In this document: positions 27,929-39,286 of the stretch, one piece after another | How the letters are laid out: every line of letters starts with the position of its first letter | Position numbering within the stretch: position 1 is the first letter of the stretch | From: Bacillota bacterium | Lineage (GTDB): Bacteria; Bacillota; Limnochordia; Darwinibacteriales; Darwinibacteriaceae | DNA: 64,000 nt | Direction of reading: 5' to 3' | NCBI GenBank assembly: GCA_012837385.1 | Contig: DURH01000020.1 | Coordinates: 1 to 64,000 of the forward strand | Translations under genes and position numbers: made by a program | Notes under the pieces: model-generated | What the model was told of the DNA's origin: nothing | Databases searched by the model: none | The model's input: the letters and a program-made list of their open reading frames with translations, nothing else

Positions 27929-30106
27929 AAACGAAAGAGCAAAAGCAGGCTGGGACAGGTTTGGCTGCAGATGGCGAGAGAAACCGCCTTGAGCAAGTGG
28001 CTTCTAGGTGTTGTCATTGTAGCAGCTATGCTGGCCATCCTGCTTATTGATGCCCAACCTGCAGGCGTTCAGATTGAAGTGGGTGAAGTCGCCAGACAGG
28101 ATTTAGTGGCTCCCATCACCGCTGTAAATACCAGTGAAACAGAGCGTCTGCGGGAGGAAGCGGCGAGGCAGAAACTGCTCGAAGTGCAGGATGACCCGAG
28201 TTTTTACCAGATCAATCCTGCCGTAGTTATGATCGTGGAAGAAAATGTTACCGGGGTACTCAATCTGCTGAGGCAGGGGATTGCCTCGGAAGCACCCCAA
28301 GTGGAGGAAGAGGGCGCAGAAGAGGTGGAGGCTCCTCCCACGCCCCTAACCGTCTCCGAGATTGACCGCCGCTTGATCAGAGATTACCAAATCGAAATTC
28401 CCCAGAGCAGCCTGGAAGCAGCAGTCTCCTTGTCCTTGGCTGAGTTTGATCAGTTTGCCCAGATTACCACTGACTTGGTGCTGGCCACCATGGAAGGGCG
28501 CATCAACGAGGATGGTCTGAGAGACGCTAGAAACGCCTTTGAAGAGAGTGTGAAGCGGAGTGGGCTCAGGGGAGATTTGGAGCAGACTGCTGTGATTTTG
28601 GGCAGGCAGCTGATCCAGCCCAATTTAGTGCTCAACACAGAGAAAGTGAACGCCGCTAGAGACGAGGCTGTCCAGTCCGTTGAACCCGTGCAGATCAGGC
28701 AGGGTGAAATCATTATCCGCAAGGGAGATGTAGTCAGGACTGAACACATCAACCTTATGCGTGATGTGGGGCTGTTGAGGACAGGACGCGATTACGGCGC
28801 TCTGGCCGGCCGTACGCTGCTGGTGCTCGCCATTGTGGTGCTCATGGTTGTTTACCTCCACCAAAACCGTTCACATGTCTTGGAAAGCACCTCGCTTCTA
28901 GGATTGCTGGGCTGCGTCTTGGTCACGGTACTGCTCTTGGGCCGTTTGTTCAGTCTGCCTGCCTGGCCCCCTGCGCCATACCTCAATCCTTCTGCTCTCG
29001 TGGGCCTTCTGCTCACTTTGCTCATCGATGCCAGAGTGGGAGGTATGGCTGCGGTTGTTGCGGCTGTGCTCTTGGCCGTGATCAGTGATTTGAGCTGGTC
29101 TGTAGGTGTCCTTACGCTTGTTGGCGGGCTCACGGCTGTGCTCAGTGTATCCAAGGTGAGCCAGCGGGGTGACCTGATGCGAGCTGGCTTTATTGTTGGT
29201 GGTGCAAATTTCCTGCTCATGATCGCTTTGGGCTTGGTGAGTAAGGATACTGGTCTGATCCTCCATAGTTACCTGGGCCTGCTCAGCGGCGTGCTTGCCT
29301 CCATAGTGGCCATTGGGGTGCTTCCCTACCTAGAGAGCGTGTTCAAGATCACCTCTTCCATTCGGTTGTTAGAACTTTCCAACCCCAATCATCCCCTCCT
29401 CAGAAGGTTGATGCTGGAAGCTCCAGGCACCTATCACCACAGCATTTTGGTGGGGAACCTGGCAGAGGCCGCCGCGGAAGCGGTGGGGGCAGATGGCCTC
29501 CTGGCGAGGGTTGGTTCCCATTACCATGATATAGGAAAGCTGAAGCGCCCGTATTTCTTTGTCGAAAATCAGGTGGGCAAGGACAACCCCCACGATAAGA
29601 TTGCGCCTTCCCTCTCCACCCTGATAGTCACTTCCCATGTCAAGGATGGGCTGGAACTCGCTGCGGAGTACAAGTTGCCTCCCGTAGTCACCCAGTTTAT
29701 CGCTCAGCACCATGGGACTGACTTAGTCCGCTTTTTCTACCATCGGGCGACCGAAGCTGCAGAGGACGATTCAGTGGAGGAAAGGGATTTTCGCTATCCT
29801 GGGCCTAAGCCTCAGGGCAAGGAGGTTGCCATCGTTTCCCTGGCTGATGCTGTGGAGGCGGCGGTGCGCTCGCTGTCGAAACCAACTCCAGGCAAAATCG
29901 AAGGCTTGGTGCGCAAGATTATTAAGGATCGCCTCAATTCGGGTCAGCTGGACGAGAGCGATTTGACCTTCCAGGACATGGATCGGATCGCCAACTCCTT
30001 CGCAAAGGTCATTATGGGCATGTTTCACACCCGAGTGGAATATCCGGATAAGATAACCAAGGAAGACATCGAGGGGAAGAAGGGGAAAAATGGAAGTTCT
30101 CTTTAA
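27929..30106 (+). CDS. PgpH-like 7TM-HD cyclic-di-AMP phosphodiesterase (YqfF family)
   Basis: Extracellular 7TMR-HDED region, TM block, HD domain GTYHHSILVGNLAEAAAEAVGADGLLARVGSHYHDIGKLKRPYFFVENQ; start approximate. Confidence 0.92.
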   Translation, partial: KRKSKSRLGQVWLQMARETALSKWLLGVVIVAAMLAILLIDAQPAGVQIEVGEVARQDLVAPITAVNTSETERLREEAARQKLLEVQDDPSFYQINPAVVMIVEENVTGVLNLLRQGIASEAPQVEEEGAEEVEAPPTPLTVSEIDRRLIRDYQIEIPQSSLEAAVSLSLAEFDQFAQITTDLVLATMEGRINEDGLRDARNAFEESVKRSGLRGDLEQTAVILGRQLIQPNLVLNTEKVNAARDEAVQSVEPVQIRQGEIIIRKGDVVRTEHINLMRDVGLLRTGRDYGALAGRTLLVLAIVVLMVVYLHQNRSHVLESTSLLGLLGCVLVTVLLLGRLFSLPAWPPAPYLNPSALVGLLLTLLIDARVGGMAAVVAAVLLAVISDLSWSVGVLTLVGGLTAVLSVSKVSQRGDLMRAGFIVGGANFLLMIALGLVSKDTGLILHSYLGLLSGVLASIVAIGVLPYLESVFKITSSIRLLELSNPNHPLLRRLMLEAPGTYHHSILVGNLAEAAAEAVGADGLLARVGSHYHDIGKLKRPYFFVENQVGKDNPHDKIAPSLSTLIVTSHVKDGLELAAEYKLPPVVTQFIAQHHGTDLVRFFYHRATEAAEDDSVEERDFRYPGPKPQGKEVAIVSLADAVEAAVRSLSKPTPGKIEGLVRKIIKDRLNSGQLDESDLTFQDMDRIANSFAKVIMGMFHTRVEYPDKITKEDIEGKKGKNGSSL

Positions 30107-30551
30107 CAGCGAGCTGCCTGACCATGACACCACCAGTTTTGAAACGCTCATCGAAAAGGCCTTCGCTTTAGCGGCTGGTCTGGAAGATTTGGCTGAACCC
30201 TGGGAAGTGAGTGTGTCTTTTGTCGATGACAGCACCATCAAGGATCTCAATGAGCAGTACCGCGGTATGGCTGCTCCCACAGATGTGCTGTCCTTTCCCC
30301 AGGACATAGATGAAGAGTTTGATCTCATTGACGATATGCCCCAGATACTTGGCGATATTGTCATTTCATTGGAACGCGCCATGGAGCAGGCGGAAGACTA
30401 CGGGCATCCCTTGGAACGGGAGGTAGTTTTCTTGGCCGTCCATGGGTTTTTCCATCTTTTAGGTTATGATCACGAAACGCCTGAGGAACAGCTGGTGATG
30501 CGGGAGGCCGAGGAGCGGGTCCTGAAGGAGCTGGGCTTAGGGAGAGATTAA
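30090..30551 (+). CDS. ybeY: Endoribonuclease YbeY
   Basis: HGFFHLLGYDHETPEE metal-binding motif; upstream of dgkA-era. Confidence 0.97.
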   Translation: MEVLFNSELPDHDTTSFETLIEKAFALAAGLEDLAEPWEVSVSFVDDSTIKDLNEQYRGMAAPTDVLSFPQDIDEEFDLIDDMPQILGDIVISLERAMEQAEDYGHPLEREVVFLAVHGFFHLLGYDHETPEEQLVMREAEERVLKELGLGRD

Positions 30552-30552
30552 G

Positions 30553-31245
30553 GTGAAACAGCGGAGTATCTGTGCGAGCTTCCGTGACGCCATCCATGGT
30601 GTTGTTCACGTGGTGCGCAGCGAGAGGAATATGCGCATCCATCTCCTGGTTGGACTGCTGGTGGTGGTGCTAGCCGGGGCCTTGGGTGTTACCCGTGTGG
30701 AGATGACTGCCCTCATTCTCACTATTGGAGTTATGTTTGTGGCAGAGCTTTTTAACACCGCTGTGGAAGAAGTGGTGAACTTAATTACGCCTGATTTTCA
30801 TCCCCTGGCTGGGATAATCAAGAATATCTCTGCGGGGGCTGTTCTCATCGCAGCCCTCACGGCTGTAGCCGTGGGCTATCTAGTGTTCATAGACTATCTG
30901 ATCCGCTTGGATGAACTGGTGCTGCGACGACAGATTCCTCTGCAGTACCTCATTGCCCTTTCCTTAGCCGCAGTTGTCATGATCATCATCGGTTGGAAGG
31001 CTGGACTGGGGCAGACTGGGCTGCTGAGGGGAGGCATGCCCTCTGGCCGTACTGCGGTGGCGTTCGCCCTAGCTGTGGCCATCAGGGAGACAAGCCACGG
31101 CTTTCCGGTGGTAGCCGCCTTTGCCTTGGCTGCCTTGGTGGGGCAGAGTCGAGTGGAAGGTCAAATTCATACCTGGTGGGAAGTAGCAACAGGGGCGCTG
31201 GTGGGCGCCTGTTTAACCTTGGTGTTCTTTCGGTTAATCGCTTAG
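30553..31245 (+). CDS. dgkA: Diacylglycerol/undecaprenol kinase fused to PAP2-like phosphatase domain
   Basis: N-terminal AFNTAVEE-type DgkA region (VAELFNTAVEEVVN); C-terminal GGMPSGRTAVAFA...SRVEGQIHTWWEVATGALVG resembles PAP2. Confidence 0.9.
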   Translation: MKQRSICASFRDAIHGVVHVVRSERNMRIHLLVGLLVVVLAGALGVTRVEMTALILTIGVMFVAELFNTAVEEVVNLITPDFHPLAGIIKNISAGAVLIAALTAVAVGYLVFIDYLIRLDELVLRRQIPLQYLIALSLAAVVMIIIGWKAGLGQTGLLRGGMPSGRTAVAFALAVAIRETSHGFPVVAAFALAALVGQSRVEGQIHTWWEVATGALVGACLTLVFFRLIA

Positions 31246-31262
31246 CGAAAGGTGGGCTCGCA

Positions 31263-31676
31263 ATGAAGGAAAGAGAGCTTATGGAACTGGCAGTTCAGGC
31301 AAGGGAAAGGGCCTACGTACCCTACTCTCAGTTCAAGGTTGGAGCTGCTCTGCTGGATTCGGCTGGGCAGGTTTACTTAGGCTGTAATATCGAAAATGCC
31401 GCCTTCAGCCCGACCAACTGTGCAGAAAGGACAGCCATCTTTAAGGCTGTTTCCGAAGGGGTTACGGAGTTCACTGCCCTGGCGGTGGTGGCGGACACGG
31501 CGGAGCCGGTTACTCCCTGTGGTGTGTGCCGCCAGGTGATGGCAGAATTCTTTGATCCTCAGATGCCCATAATTTTAGGCAACCTCAAGGGCGATCTAGT
31601 AAAGACAACACTGCAGGAACTTCTTCCTGCCTCGTTTACCGCGAAGGAGTTTAGGTCAGATGAACGACGGGACTAA
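31263..31676 (+). CDS. cdd: Cytidine deaminase
   Basis: AYVPYSQFKVGAALLD; GCNIENAAFSPTNCAERTA; TPCGVCRQVMAEF. Confidence 0.97.
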   Translation: MKERELMELAVQARERAYVPYSQFKVGAALLDSAGQVYLGCNIENAAFSPTNCAERTAIFKAVSEGVTEFTALAVVADTAEPVTPCGVCRQVMAEFFDPQMPIILGNLKGDLVKTTLQELLPASFTAKEFRSDERRD

Positions 31677-32559
31677 GGTGTTTAAGTCAGGTTTTGTGGC
31701 AGTGGTGGGGCGCCCAAATGTGGGGAAATCAACCCTGCTTAATGCCCTCTTAGGTCACAAGGTGGCCATTGTTTCCGATAAGCCGCAGACCACCCGCAAT
31801 ACCATTCGGGGTGTGCTCACTCTGGAAGATGCCCAGATCATCTTTTTGGATACTCCTGGGCTGCACAAACCCCTGCATAAGCTGGGCGAATACATGGTCA
31901 AGAGCGCATTCCAAGCGCTGGACGATGTTGATTTGGTGCTCTGGGTAGTGGAAGCAGGACGCTGGACAGTAAGTGACGAACACATTGTGGGTGAGTTGGC
32001 TGCAGTGAAGCAGCCGGTGATCTTGGTGGCCAATAAAGCGGATCAAATCTCCTCTGAGGAACTGGAGGCTTTCCTCGGTGAAGCCGTGCAGAAACGGGAG
32101 TTTGCTGCCTCCCTGGCTGTTTCTGCCCTGGAGGGTACTAACGTTGCGGAGCTTGTGCAGCTCATTGTAGAACAGCTGGATGAAGGCCCCCAATACTATC
32201 CTGAAGATTGGCTTTCCGATCAGCCCGAGAGGTTTATAGTCGCTGAATTTATCAGGGAAGAGCTGTTTCTGCGTACCGAGGAAGAGATTCCCCATTCCTT
32301 AGCGGTGGATGTAGATGAGATCAAGGAAGACGCAGAAAAGAACTTGATGCGAATTCGCGCCACCATCTATGTGGAGCGAGAGAGCCAAAAGGGAATTGTT
32401 ATCGGCCGAGGTGGCAGAATGCTCAAGGAAGTCGGCACCAGTGCTAGGCGGCAGATGGAGCGTCTGCTGGGTACTCGGGTCCATTTGGATCTCTGGGTGA
32501 AGGTGAAGAAGGATTGGCGCAATAAGCCCGGGGCCCTGAAGGAGTTTGGCTACGAATAG
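31660..32559 (+). CDS. era: GTPase Era
   Basis: GFVAVVGRPNVGKSTLLNALLGHKVAIVSDKPQTTRN; KH domain. Confidence 0.98.
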   Translation: MNDGTKVFKSGFVAVVGRPNVGKSTLLNALLGHKVAIVSDKPQTTRNTIRGVLTLEDAQIIFLDTPGLHKPLHKLGEYMVKSAFQALDDVDLVLWVVEAGRWTVSDEHIVGELAAVKQPVILVANKADQISSEELEAFLGEAVQKREFAASLAVSALEGTNVAELVQLIVEQLDEGPQYYPEDWLSDQPERFIVAEFIREELFLRTEEEIPHSLAVDVDEIKEDAEKNLMRIRATIYVERESQKGIVIGRGGRMLKEVGTSARRQMERLLGTRVHLDLWVKVKKDWRNKPGALKEFGYE

Positions 32560-32591
32560 TGCTTGAACCTTACGCTCGCCGTGAGGCGGGC

Positions 32592-32620
32592 ACCCTCATA
32601 CCAAGTTGTGGTTTAACGAA
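32592..32620 (+). promoter_or_regulatory. Possible SigI-type promoter upstream of sigI
   Basis: ACCCTC (32592-32597) and CGAA (32617-32620) resemble the ACCCCC/CGAA SigI elements; spacing not verified. Confidence 0.3.
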
Positions 32621-32642
32621 ATTTGTCAAGGGAGGTTCGGCA

Positions 32643-33389
32643 ATGACAACGACGCATGCCCATAAACAAGATGAACGAGGTCAACTAACTGACTTGGTAG
32701 CCCGGGCCCAGGCTGGAGATATGGTTGCGCGGGAACAACTGCTGCAGGATTATCGTCCATTTTTCCTGCGGGTGGCCTCCAACAGCTGCCGCAAATACCT
32801 AGTTCTAGGCCGGGATGACGAGGCCAGCATTGCCATGATCGCGTTCAACGAAGCTATAGACTCTTATGACAGCCGTGGAGGAGCCTCCTTTCTGAGTTTC
32901 GCCGAGATTGTGGTGAAACGGCGCATGGTGGACTATTTCCGGCGCCAGAGCAGGAAGTCTGATGAGATTCCCCTGTCCACCTTTGAGACTGAAGAGAATG
33001 AAGACAGCGTGATCCAAAAAATCGAGGCTAAAGAAGCCCACACTGTCCTGCAGATTCAAGAGGAGACGGAACAGCGGAGAGAGGAAATCTTCCGTTTGGA
33101 TCAACTCCTCAGCCACTATGGCATTCGCTTCGCCGAATTGGTTAAAATATCGCCTAAGCACCAAGATGCCAGGGACAGGGCTCTACAGGTGGCCAAAACG
33201 CTGATCAGCGAACCAGAACTCCTGGGCTATTTGACCAGAAAGAAGTCTCTTCCACTCAAAGAGCTGGAAGCTAGGGTGGATGTAAGCAGAAAGACTTTGG
33301 AACGTCAGAGGAAGTACATAATTACACTTGCCCTGATTCTAATTGGAGACTTCCATTACCTGCAGGAATATCTGAACCGACCAGTGTGA
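32643..33389 (+). CDS. sigI: RNA polymerase sigma factor SigI
   Basis: SigI-type sigma-70: SFLSFAEIVVKRRMVDYFRRQSRK and divergent region 4; followed by rsgI with 4-bp overlap. Confidence 0.9.
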   Translation: MTTTHAHKQDERGQLTDLVARAQAGDMVAREQLLQDYRPFFLRVASNSCRKYLVLGRDDEASIAMIAFNEAIDSYDSRGGASFLSFAEIVVKRRMVDYFRRQSRKSDEIPLSTFETEENEDSVIQKIEAKEAHTVLQIQEETEQRREEIFRLDQLLSHYGIRFAELVKISPKHQDARDRALQVAKTLISEPELLGYLTRKKSLPLKELEARVDVSRKTLERQRKYIITLALILIGDFHYLQEYLNRPV

Positions 33390-34297
33390 AAAGGAGGGGG
33401 ACCCGAGTGAGACACAAAGGGGTTGTTGTGGAGATTGCCCCTAAGGGCAAAGTGATAGTTTTGACACCACAGGGGGAGTTTATCAAGGTCCCTTTGCGCA
33501 AGCACGTTCAGGTGGGGCAGGAGATCAGTTTTGCCCCCCGTAAAGATCGCCTCAGCGCGCTGCAGCTGGCGGCAGCGGCCGTATTATTCCTAGCGCTGTT
33601 AGGCAGCTGGCCGGTGGTCAGTGAATACCTGAGCTCTCCAGCGGCTGTACCGGCCTATATCATCACCCTGGATTTGGATTCCAGCGTGGAGCTGGTTGTC
33701 AGTTCAGATGGGAAGGTGTTAAGCGTTGACGGCCTGAACCGCAGTGGGAAAGATTTAGCTGGTGAGCTGGATGTGGTGGGGAGCGGCCTTGCCTCAGCCC
33801 TCAAGACCATTGCATCCCGAGCTGATCTGAAAGCAGGCAGCCAGCAGGCTGTGGTGACAGTGGCCTCGCAACAGGATACCGGAACAGGCAGTATTCGAGA
33901 GAAACGAAGTGGGACCTACACAGGCCTAGAGCAGGAGATTGTCACTGCTCTGCGGGCAGCGCAGTTAGCTGATGTGCGCATCTGGGAAGTTCCCCGTTCG
34001 CTGCAGACGGAAGCGAAACTGGCGGGAATCCCACCCAGCAGGTACATGGCCATTCAGATGCCTGCCTCTCCTCTCATCCCTCCCAAGATTGAGACTAGAC
34101 TGACGATGGCGGACCCGCCGGAGCTAGAAGAGACGGTCATCAGCCAGCTGGCGGGAACTGCGGTGGCACAGAGGGTGATGGAGCCCGCCAAGCCTGCCTT
34201 GACTCCAACACGGTGGACTAGAGAAGCTACCGAAAGAACCGCAGCTGGTATCTATAATGTGAGTTTTCCTATTGCAGCAGTTAAAGGAGATTATTAA
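33386..34297 (+). CDS. rsgI: RsgI-like transmembrane anti-sigma-I factor
   Basis: N-terminal KGVVVEIAPKGKVIVLTPQGEFIKVPL RsgI_N-like domain, single TM, YIITLDLDSSVELVVSSDGKVLSVDGLNRSGKDL periplasmic domain. Confidence 0.88.
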   Translation: MKRRGTRVRHKGVVVEIAPKGKVIVLTPQGEFIKVPLRKHVQVGQEISFAPRKDRLSALQLAAAAVLFLALLGSWPVVSEYLSSPAAVPAYIITLDLDSSVELVVSSDGKVLSVDGLNRSGKDLAGELDVVGSGLASALKTIASRADLKAGSQQAVVTVASQQDTGTGSIREKRSGTYTGLEQEIVTALRAAQLADVRIWEVPRSLQTEAKLAGIPPSRYMAIQMPASPLIPPKIETRLTMADPPELEETVISQLAGTAVAQRVMEPAKPALTPTRWTREATERTAAGIYNVSFPIAAVKGDY

Positions 34298-34305
34298 GCT
34301 TACCC

Positions 34306-36457
<2,152 letters not shown>

Positions 36458-36520
36458 AGGAACCCGTGGTTAGAAGTAGAAGATTAGTGAGGTAATTCGC
36501 TTAGGCGGGAGGTGAAACAT

Positions 36521-36811
36521 ATGTTTTTGCAGACTGAAGTTCCTGCAGCGCAGGGAGGCATCATTCCCATGCTTCTGCCCATTATTCTGCTTGGTGCCAT
36601 GTTTTATTTCATGCTCTGGCGCCCCCAGCAGAAGCAGCAGAAGGAAAGAAAAGCCATGCTGGACTCCTTGAAGAAGGGAGACAAAGTCGTTACCATCGGT
36701 GGAATTCATGGTGAGCTCACAGCTCTCAAAGAAGACTATGTAACACTGAAAGTGGCTGACAAGGTTGAAATCAAGTTGTCCCGCAGTGGAATAAGCCATG
36801 TAGCAAAATAG
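36521..36811 (+). CDS. yajC: Preprotein translocase subunit YajC
   Basis: MLLPIILLGAMFYFMLWRPQQKQQKERKAMLDSLKKGDKVVTIGGIHG. Confidence 0.96.
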   Translation: MFLQTEVPAAQGGIIPMLLPIILLGAMFYFMLWRPQQKQQKERKAMLDSLKKGDKVVTIGGIHGELTALKEDYVTLKVADKVEIKLSRSGISHVAK

Positions 36812-36864
36812 AAGGAAACACCATGAACGGCGGACTGCATACAAGGTTTGCAGCAGCCGTGGTT

Positions 36865-36890
36865 AAACCACCGTTCAGGTGGTTTTCTTC
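36865..36890 (+). terminator. Hairpin/terminator after yajC
   Basis: AAACCACC-GTTCA-GGTGGTTTT followed by CTTCT (weak U-tract). Confidence 0.5.
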
Positions 36891-36916
36891 TAAATACAGA
36901 CAGAAAGGGGATCGCT

Positions 36917-37456
36917 GTGCGCAGAGCACTGATTGTTGGAGCACTTATATCTATCCTAATCCTGCAGGCCCAGGTTGTTCAGGCTGGTACCTTTTATTTG
37001 CATGACCACCCCAGTTATTGGTGGTATGTGGTGGACGATCCTGCCTTCAGTGTTGTCCTACCATCAACTGCAGATAACTATATCGAGCGCTCCATTTTTG
37101 GCATGGAAAGCCTGCTTATGACTTTTAAGGAAGGCAGCGTCACCATGGAGGTTCACTGGCAGCCAGGTACCGATATCGAGTCAGTGCGTAACAGCTTGGA
37201 TGTACGCTATAAGCCTGTAGTCAAAAACCTAACAGTGCTGTCCAACCAGGAAATCACCACCTCTAATAATCTGAAATGCCACTTTTACGCTTACGAAGCC
37301 ACAGGCGCAAATGGTAAGAAGGTTATGCTGAGGTCCGTTTTCTTCCAAAAAGGCCGTCATGTGGTGTACCTGACCTACTTTTTGGAGGCGGCGCAATTTG
37401 AGGGCGATCTTAGGGAATATTGGATTAGGGCTGTAAATGGCTTTGAATGGAATTAG
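36917..37456 (+). CDS. Secreted hypothetical protein
   Basis: GTG 36917 after AAAGGGG gives signal peptide MRRALIVGALISILILQAQVVQAGTFYLH. Confidence 0.75.
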   Translation: MRRALIVGALISILILQAQVVQAGTFYLHDHPSYWWYVVDDPAFSVVLPSTADNYIERSIFGMESLLMTFKEGSVTMEVHWQPGTDIESVRNSLDVRYKPVVKNLTVLSNQEITTSNNLKCHFYAYEATGANGKKVMLRSVFFQKGRHVVYLTYFLEAAQFEGDLREYWIRAVNGFEWN

Positions 37457-37465
37457 GCGGTATCT

Positions 37466-38164
37466 ATGGAAGTCCAAGTTGAGGTTGCCAAGCTAGGCAA
37501 ATATGCAGTTGGAGTAAGCGGAGATTCAGTGGAAGTGGTGGAAAGGCCCTGTGGGGGCATTTCCATTGTGATCGTAGACGGCCAGGGGCACGGCAAAGCA
37601 GCCAAGCGCATGAGCCTGATGATTGCCAACAAGGCAGCAGGGTTGATCGAAGATGGGGCCAGGGATGGTGCCGTCATGAGGGTGATCAACGATCATCTCT
37701 ACGCTTTCCGGGACGGTCAGGTGTCAGCTACGGCAACACTGATCTCTGCAGATTTGGCCCATGGCTGTTTGGTGGTCTCCCGCAACTCTAACAGCCCCGT
37801 GCTGGTGGCGGTGGAAGGGAGTCCCCGGTGTTTGGATTCCCCTGTGGAGCCCATTGGGGTTCGGCGCCTGCTCAAGCCGTCAGTGACCCATTTCGAACTG
37901 GCGGAAGGAACGGTGATCATGGGGTTTACCGATGGGGTGATTCATGCAGGACGGTATGGCCAGGAGAGGTTCTCCTTACCGTGGGTGTACCAGCAGATGG
38001 CTCAGAATCTCTCCCCCAGGGAACTGGTTGATCGAGTGCTGAGCTACGCGCTTGAGCTTGAGCAGGGAAAACCCCGGGATGATATGGTAGTCGCCGTGAT
38101 GCAGGTAACGGGACGGAACGAGAATCTAGGCATCAGGAGAGTCTCCGCCTCCTACCCTTTGTGA
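37466..38164 (+). CDS. SpoIIE/PP2C-family serine phosphatase
   Basis: SIVIVDGQGHGKAAKRMSLMIANKA; VIMGFTDGVIHAGR; KPRDDMVVAVMQV. Confidence 0.88.
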   Translation: MEVQVEVAKLGKYAVGVSGDSVEVVERPCGGISIVIVDGQGHGKAAKRMSLMIANKAAGLIEDGARDGAVMRVINDHLYAFRDGQVSATATLISADLAHGCLVVSRNSNSPVLVAVEGSPRCLDSPVEPIGVRRLLKPSVTHFELAEGTVIMGFTDGVIHAGRYGQERFSLPWVYQQMAQNLSPRELVDRVLSYALELEQGKPRDDMVVAVMQVTGRNENLGIRRVSASYPL

Positions 38165-38174
38165 GGTGTAGAGA

Positions 38175-38549
38175 ATGCAGCAGGATCCTTTGATTGTCGT
38201 TGTGGGAGTGTGTGCGTCGGGGAAGACAACACTGGGAGCGGGCTTGCGGGGCCTTGGCTATCAAGTGCGTACCTTTGCTCAGGAGCACTCGGTTAGCAAG
38301 CATTTGTGGCAGCGCCTGGATCCCGACTTCCTCATTCTCTTGGAGTGCAGTTACGAAACCATAAGGCGCCGCAAGCGCGTTTCCTGGGGTGTCAAACGGT
38401 ATCGCAAGCAGCTCGCCCTGCTTTCCAACGCCAGGGCGCATGCGGATCTCATCGTGAGGACAGACGGCTTTTCCGCTGAGCAGTTGGTGGAGTACGTACA
38501 CAGGCATCTGGTTGAATTAGGGATGGGGAGGCTGAGCAATGGCGGTTAG
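38175..38549 (+). CDS. Small P-loop NTPase/kinase-like protein
   Basis: Walker A GVCASGKTTL in a 124 aa ORF; lies between the PP2C and HD genes. Confidence 0.75.
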   Translation: MQQDPLIVVVGVCASGKTTLGAGLRGLGYQVRTFAQEHSVSKHLWQRLDPDFLILLECSYETIRRRKRVSWGVKRYRKQLALLSNARAHADLIVRTDGFSAEQLVEYVHRHLVELGMGRLSNGG

Positions 38550-39201
38550 ACTATCTGAGCTGGAAAAGCATCCATCCGTTCGAGCCTATGTGCAGCAGGC
38601 TGATGCCAACCTTGCAGCTATGGGTTTTACTGAGCATGGCTTTCGGCACATTTCCCTGGTTTCTTCTATAGCCCGTAATATCCTGCTGCGCTTGGGCTAT
38701 GACGAACGCCAAGCGGAGCTGGCGGCGATTGCTGGTTACGTGCATGATCTGGGAAACTGTGTGGGGCGGGTTAATCATGGAGCCGCGGGTGCCCTCTTAG
38801 TGGAGCCCGTGCTGAGGGAGCTCGGTATGCCTCCGGAAGAGATCGCTCTGGTACTGAGCGCAGTGGGGAACCACGAAGAAGAAGTGGGGGAACCGGTGAA
38901 TGCGGTGGCGGCGGCGCTTATTTTGGCAGATAAATCCGATGTGCACCGCACCCGCGTGCGCAACACGGAGGTCAGCACCTTTGATATCCACGATCGTGTC
39001 AATTACGCGGTAAACAAGTCCTTCCTAGATGTGGACGAGGATCAGCGGCTGATTACCCTATGCATTACCATTGAGACGGAGTACACCCCGATCATGGAAT
39101 ACTTCGAGATCTTCCTGGAGCGTATGCTGATGTGCCGTAGGGCTGCAGCTTACTTAGGATGCCAGTTTAAGCTGAAGATCAACGAGGTGCTTCTGCTATA
39201 G
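38539..39201 (+). CDS. HD domain phosphohydrolase
   Basis: HGFRHISLVSSIA...AAIAGYVHDLGNCVGRVNHGAAGALLV...ALILADKSDVHRTR. Confidence 0.9.
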   Translation: MAVRLSELEKHPSVRAYVQQADANLAAMGFTEHGFRHISLVSSIARNILLRLGYDERQAELAAIAGYVHDLGNCVGRVNHGAAGALLVEPVLRELGMPPEEIALVLSAVGNHEEEVGEPVNAVAAALILADKSDVHRTRVRNTEVSTFDIHDRVNYAVNKSFLDVDEDQRLITLCITIETEYTPIMEYFEIFLERMLMCRRAAAYLGCQFKLKINEVLLL

Positions 39202-39244
39202 CCCGAGGGGCTGGGCGGATTAGAAAAGATAAGATAAAATGAAG

Positions 39245-39284
39245 AACTGGCGCCCCTGCATAAAGGGCAAGGCGCCAGTTTTGT
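39245..39284. terminator. Bidirectional terminator between HD gene and hpt
   Basis: Perfect AACTGGCGCC / GGCGCCAGTT inverted repeat between convergent genes. Confidence 0.8.
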
Positions 39285-39286
39285 GA

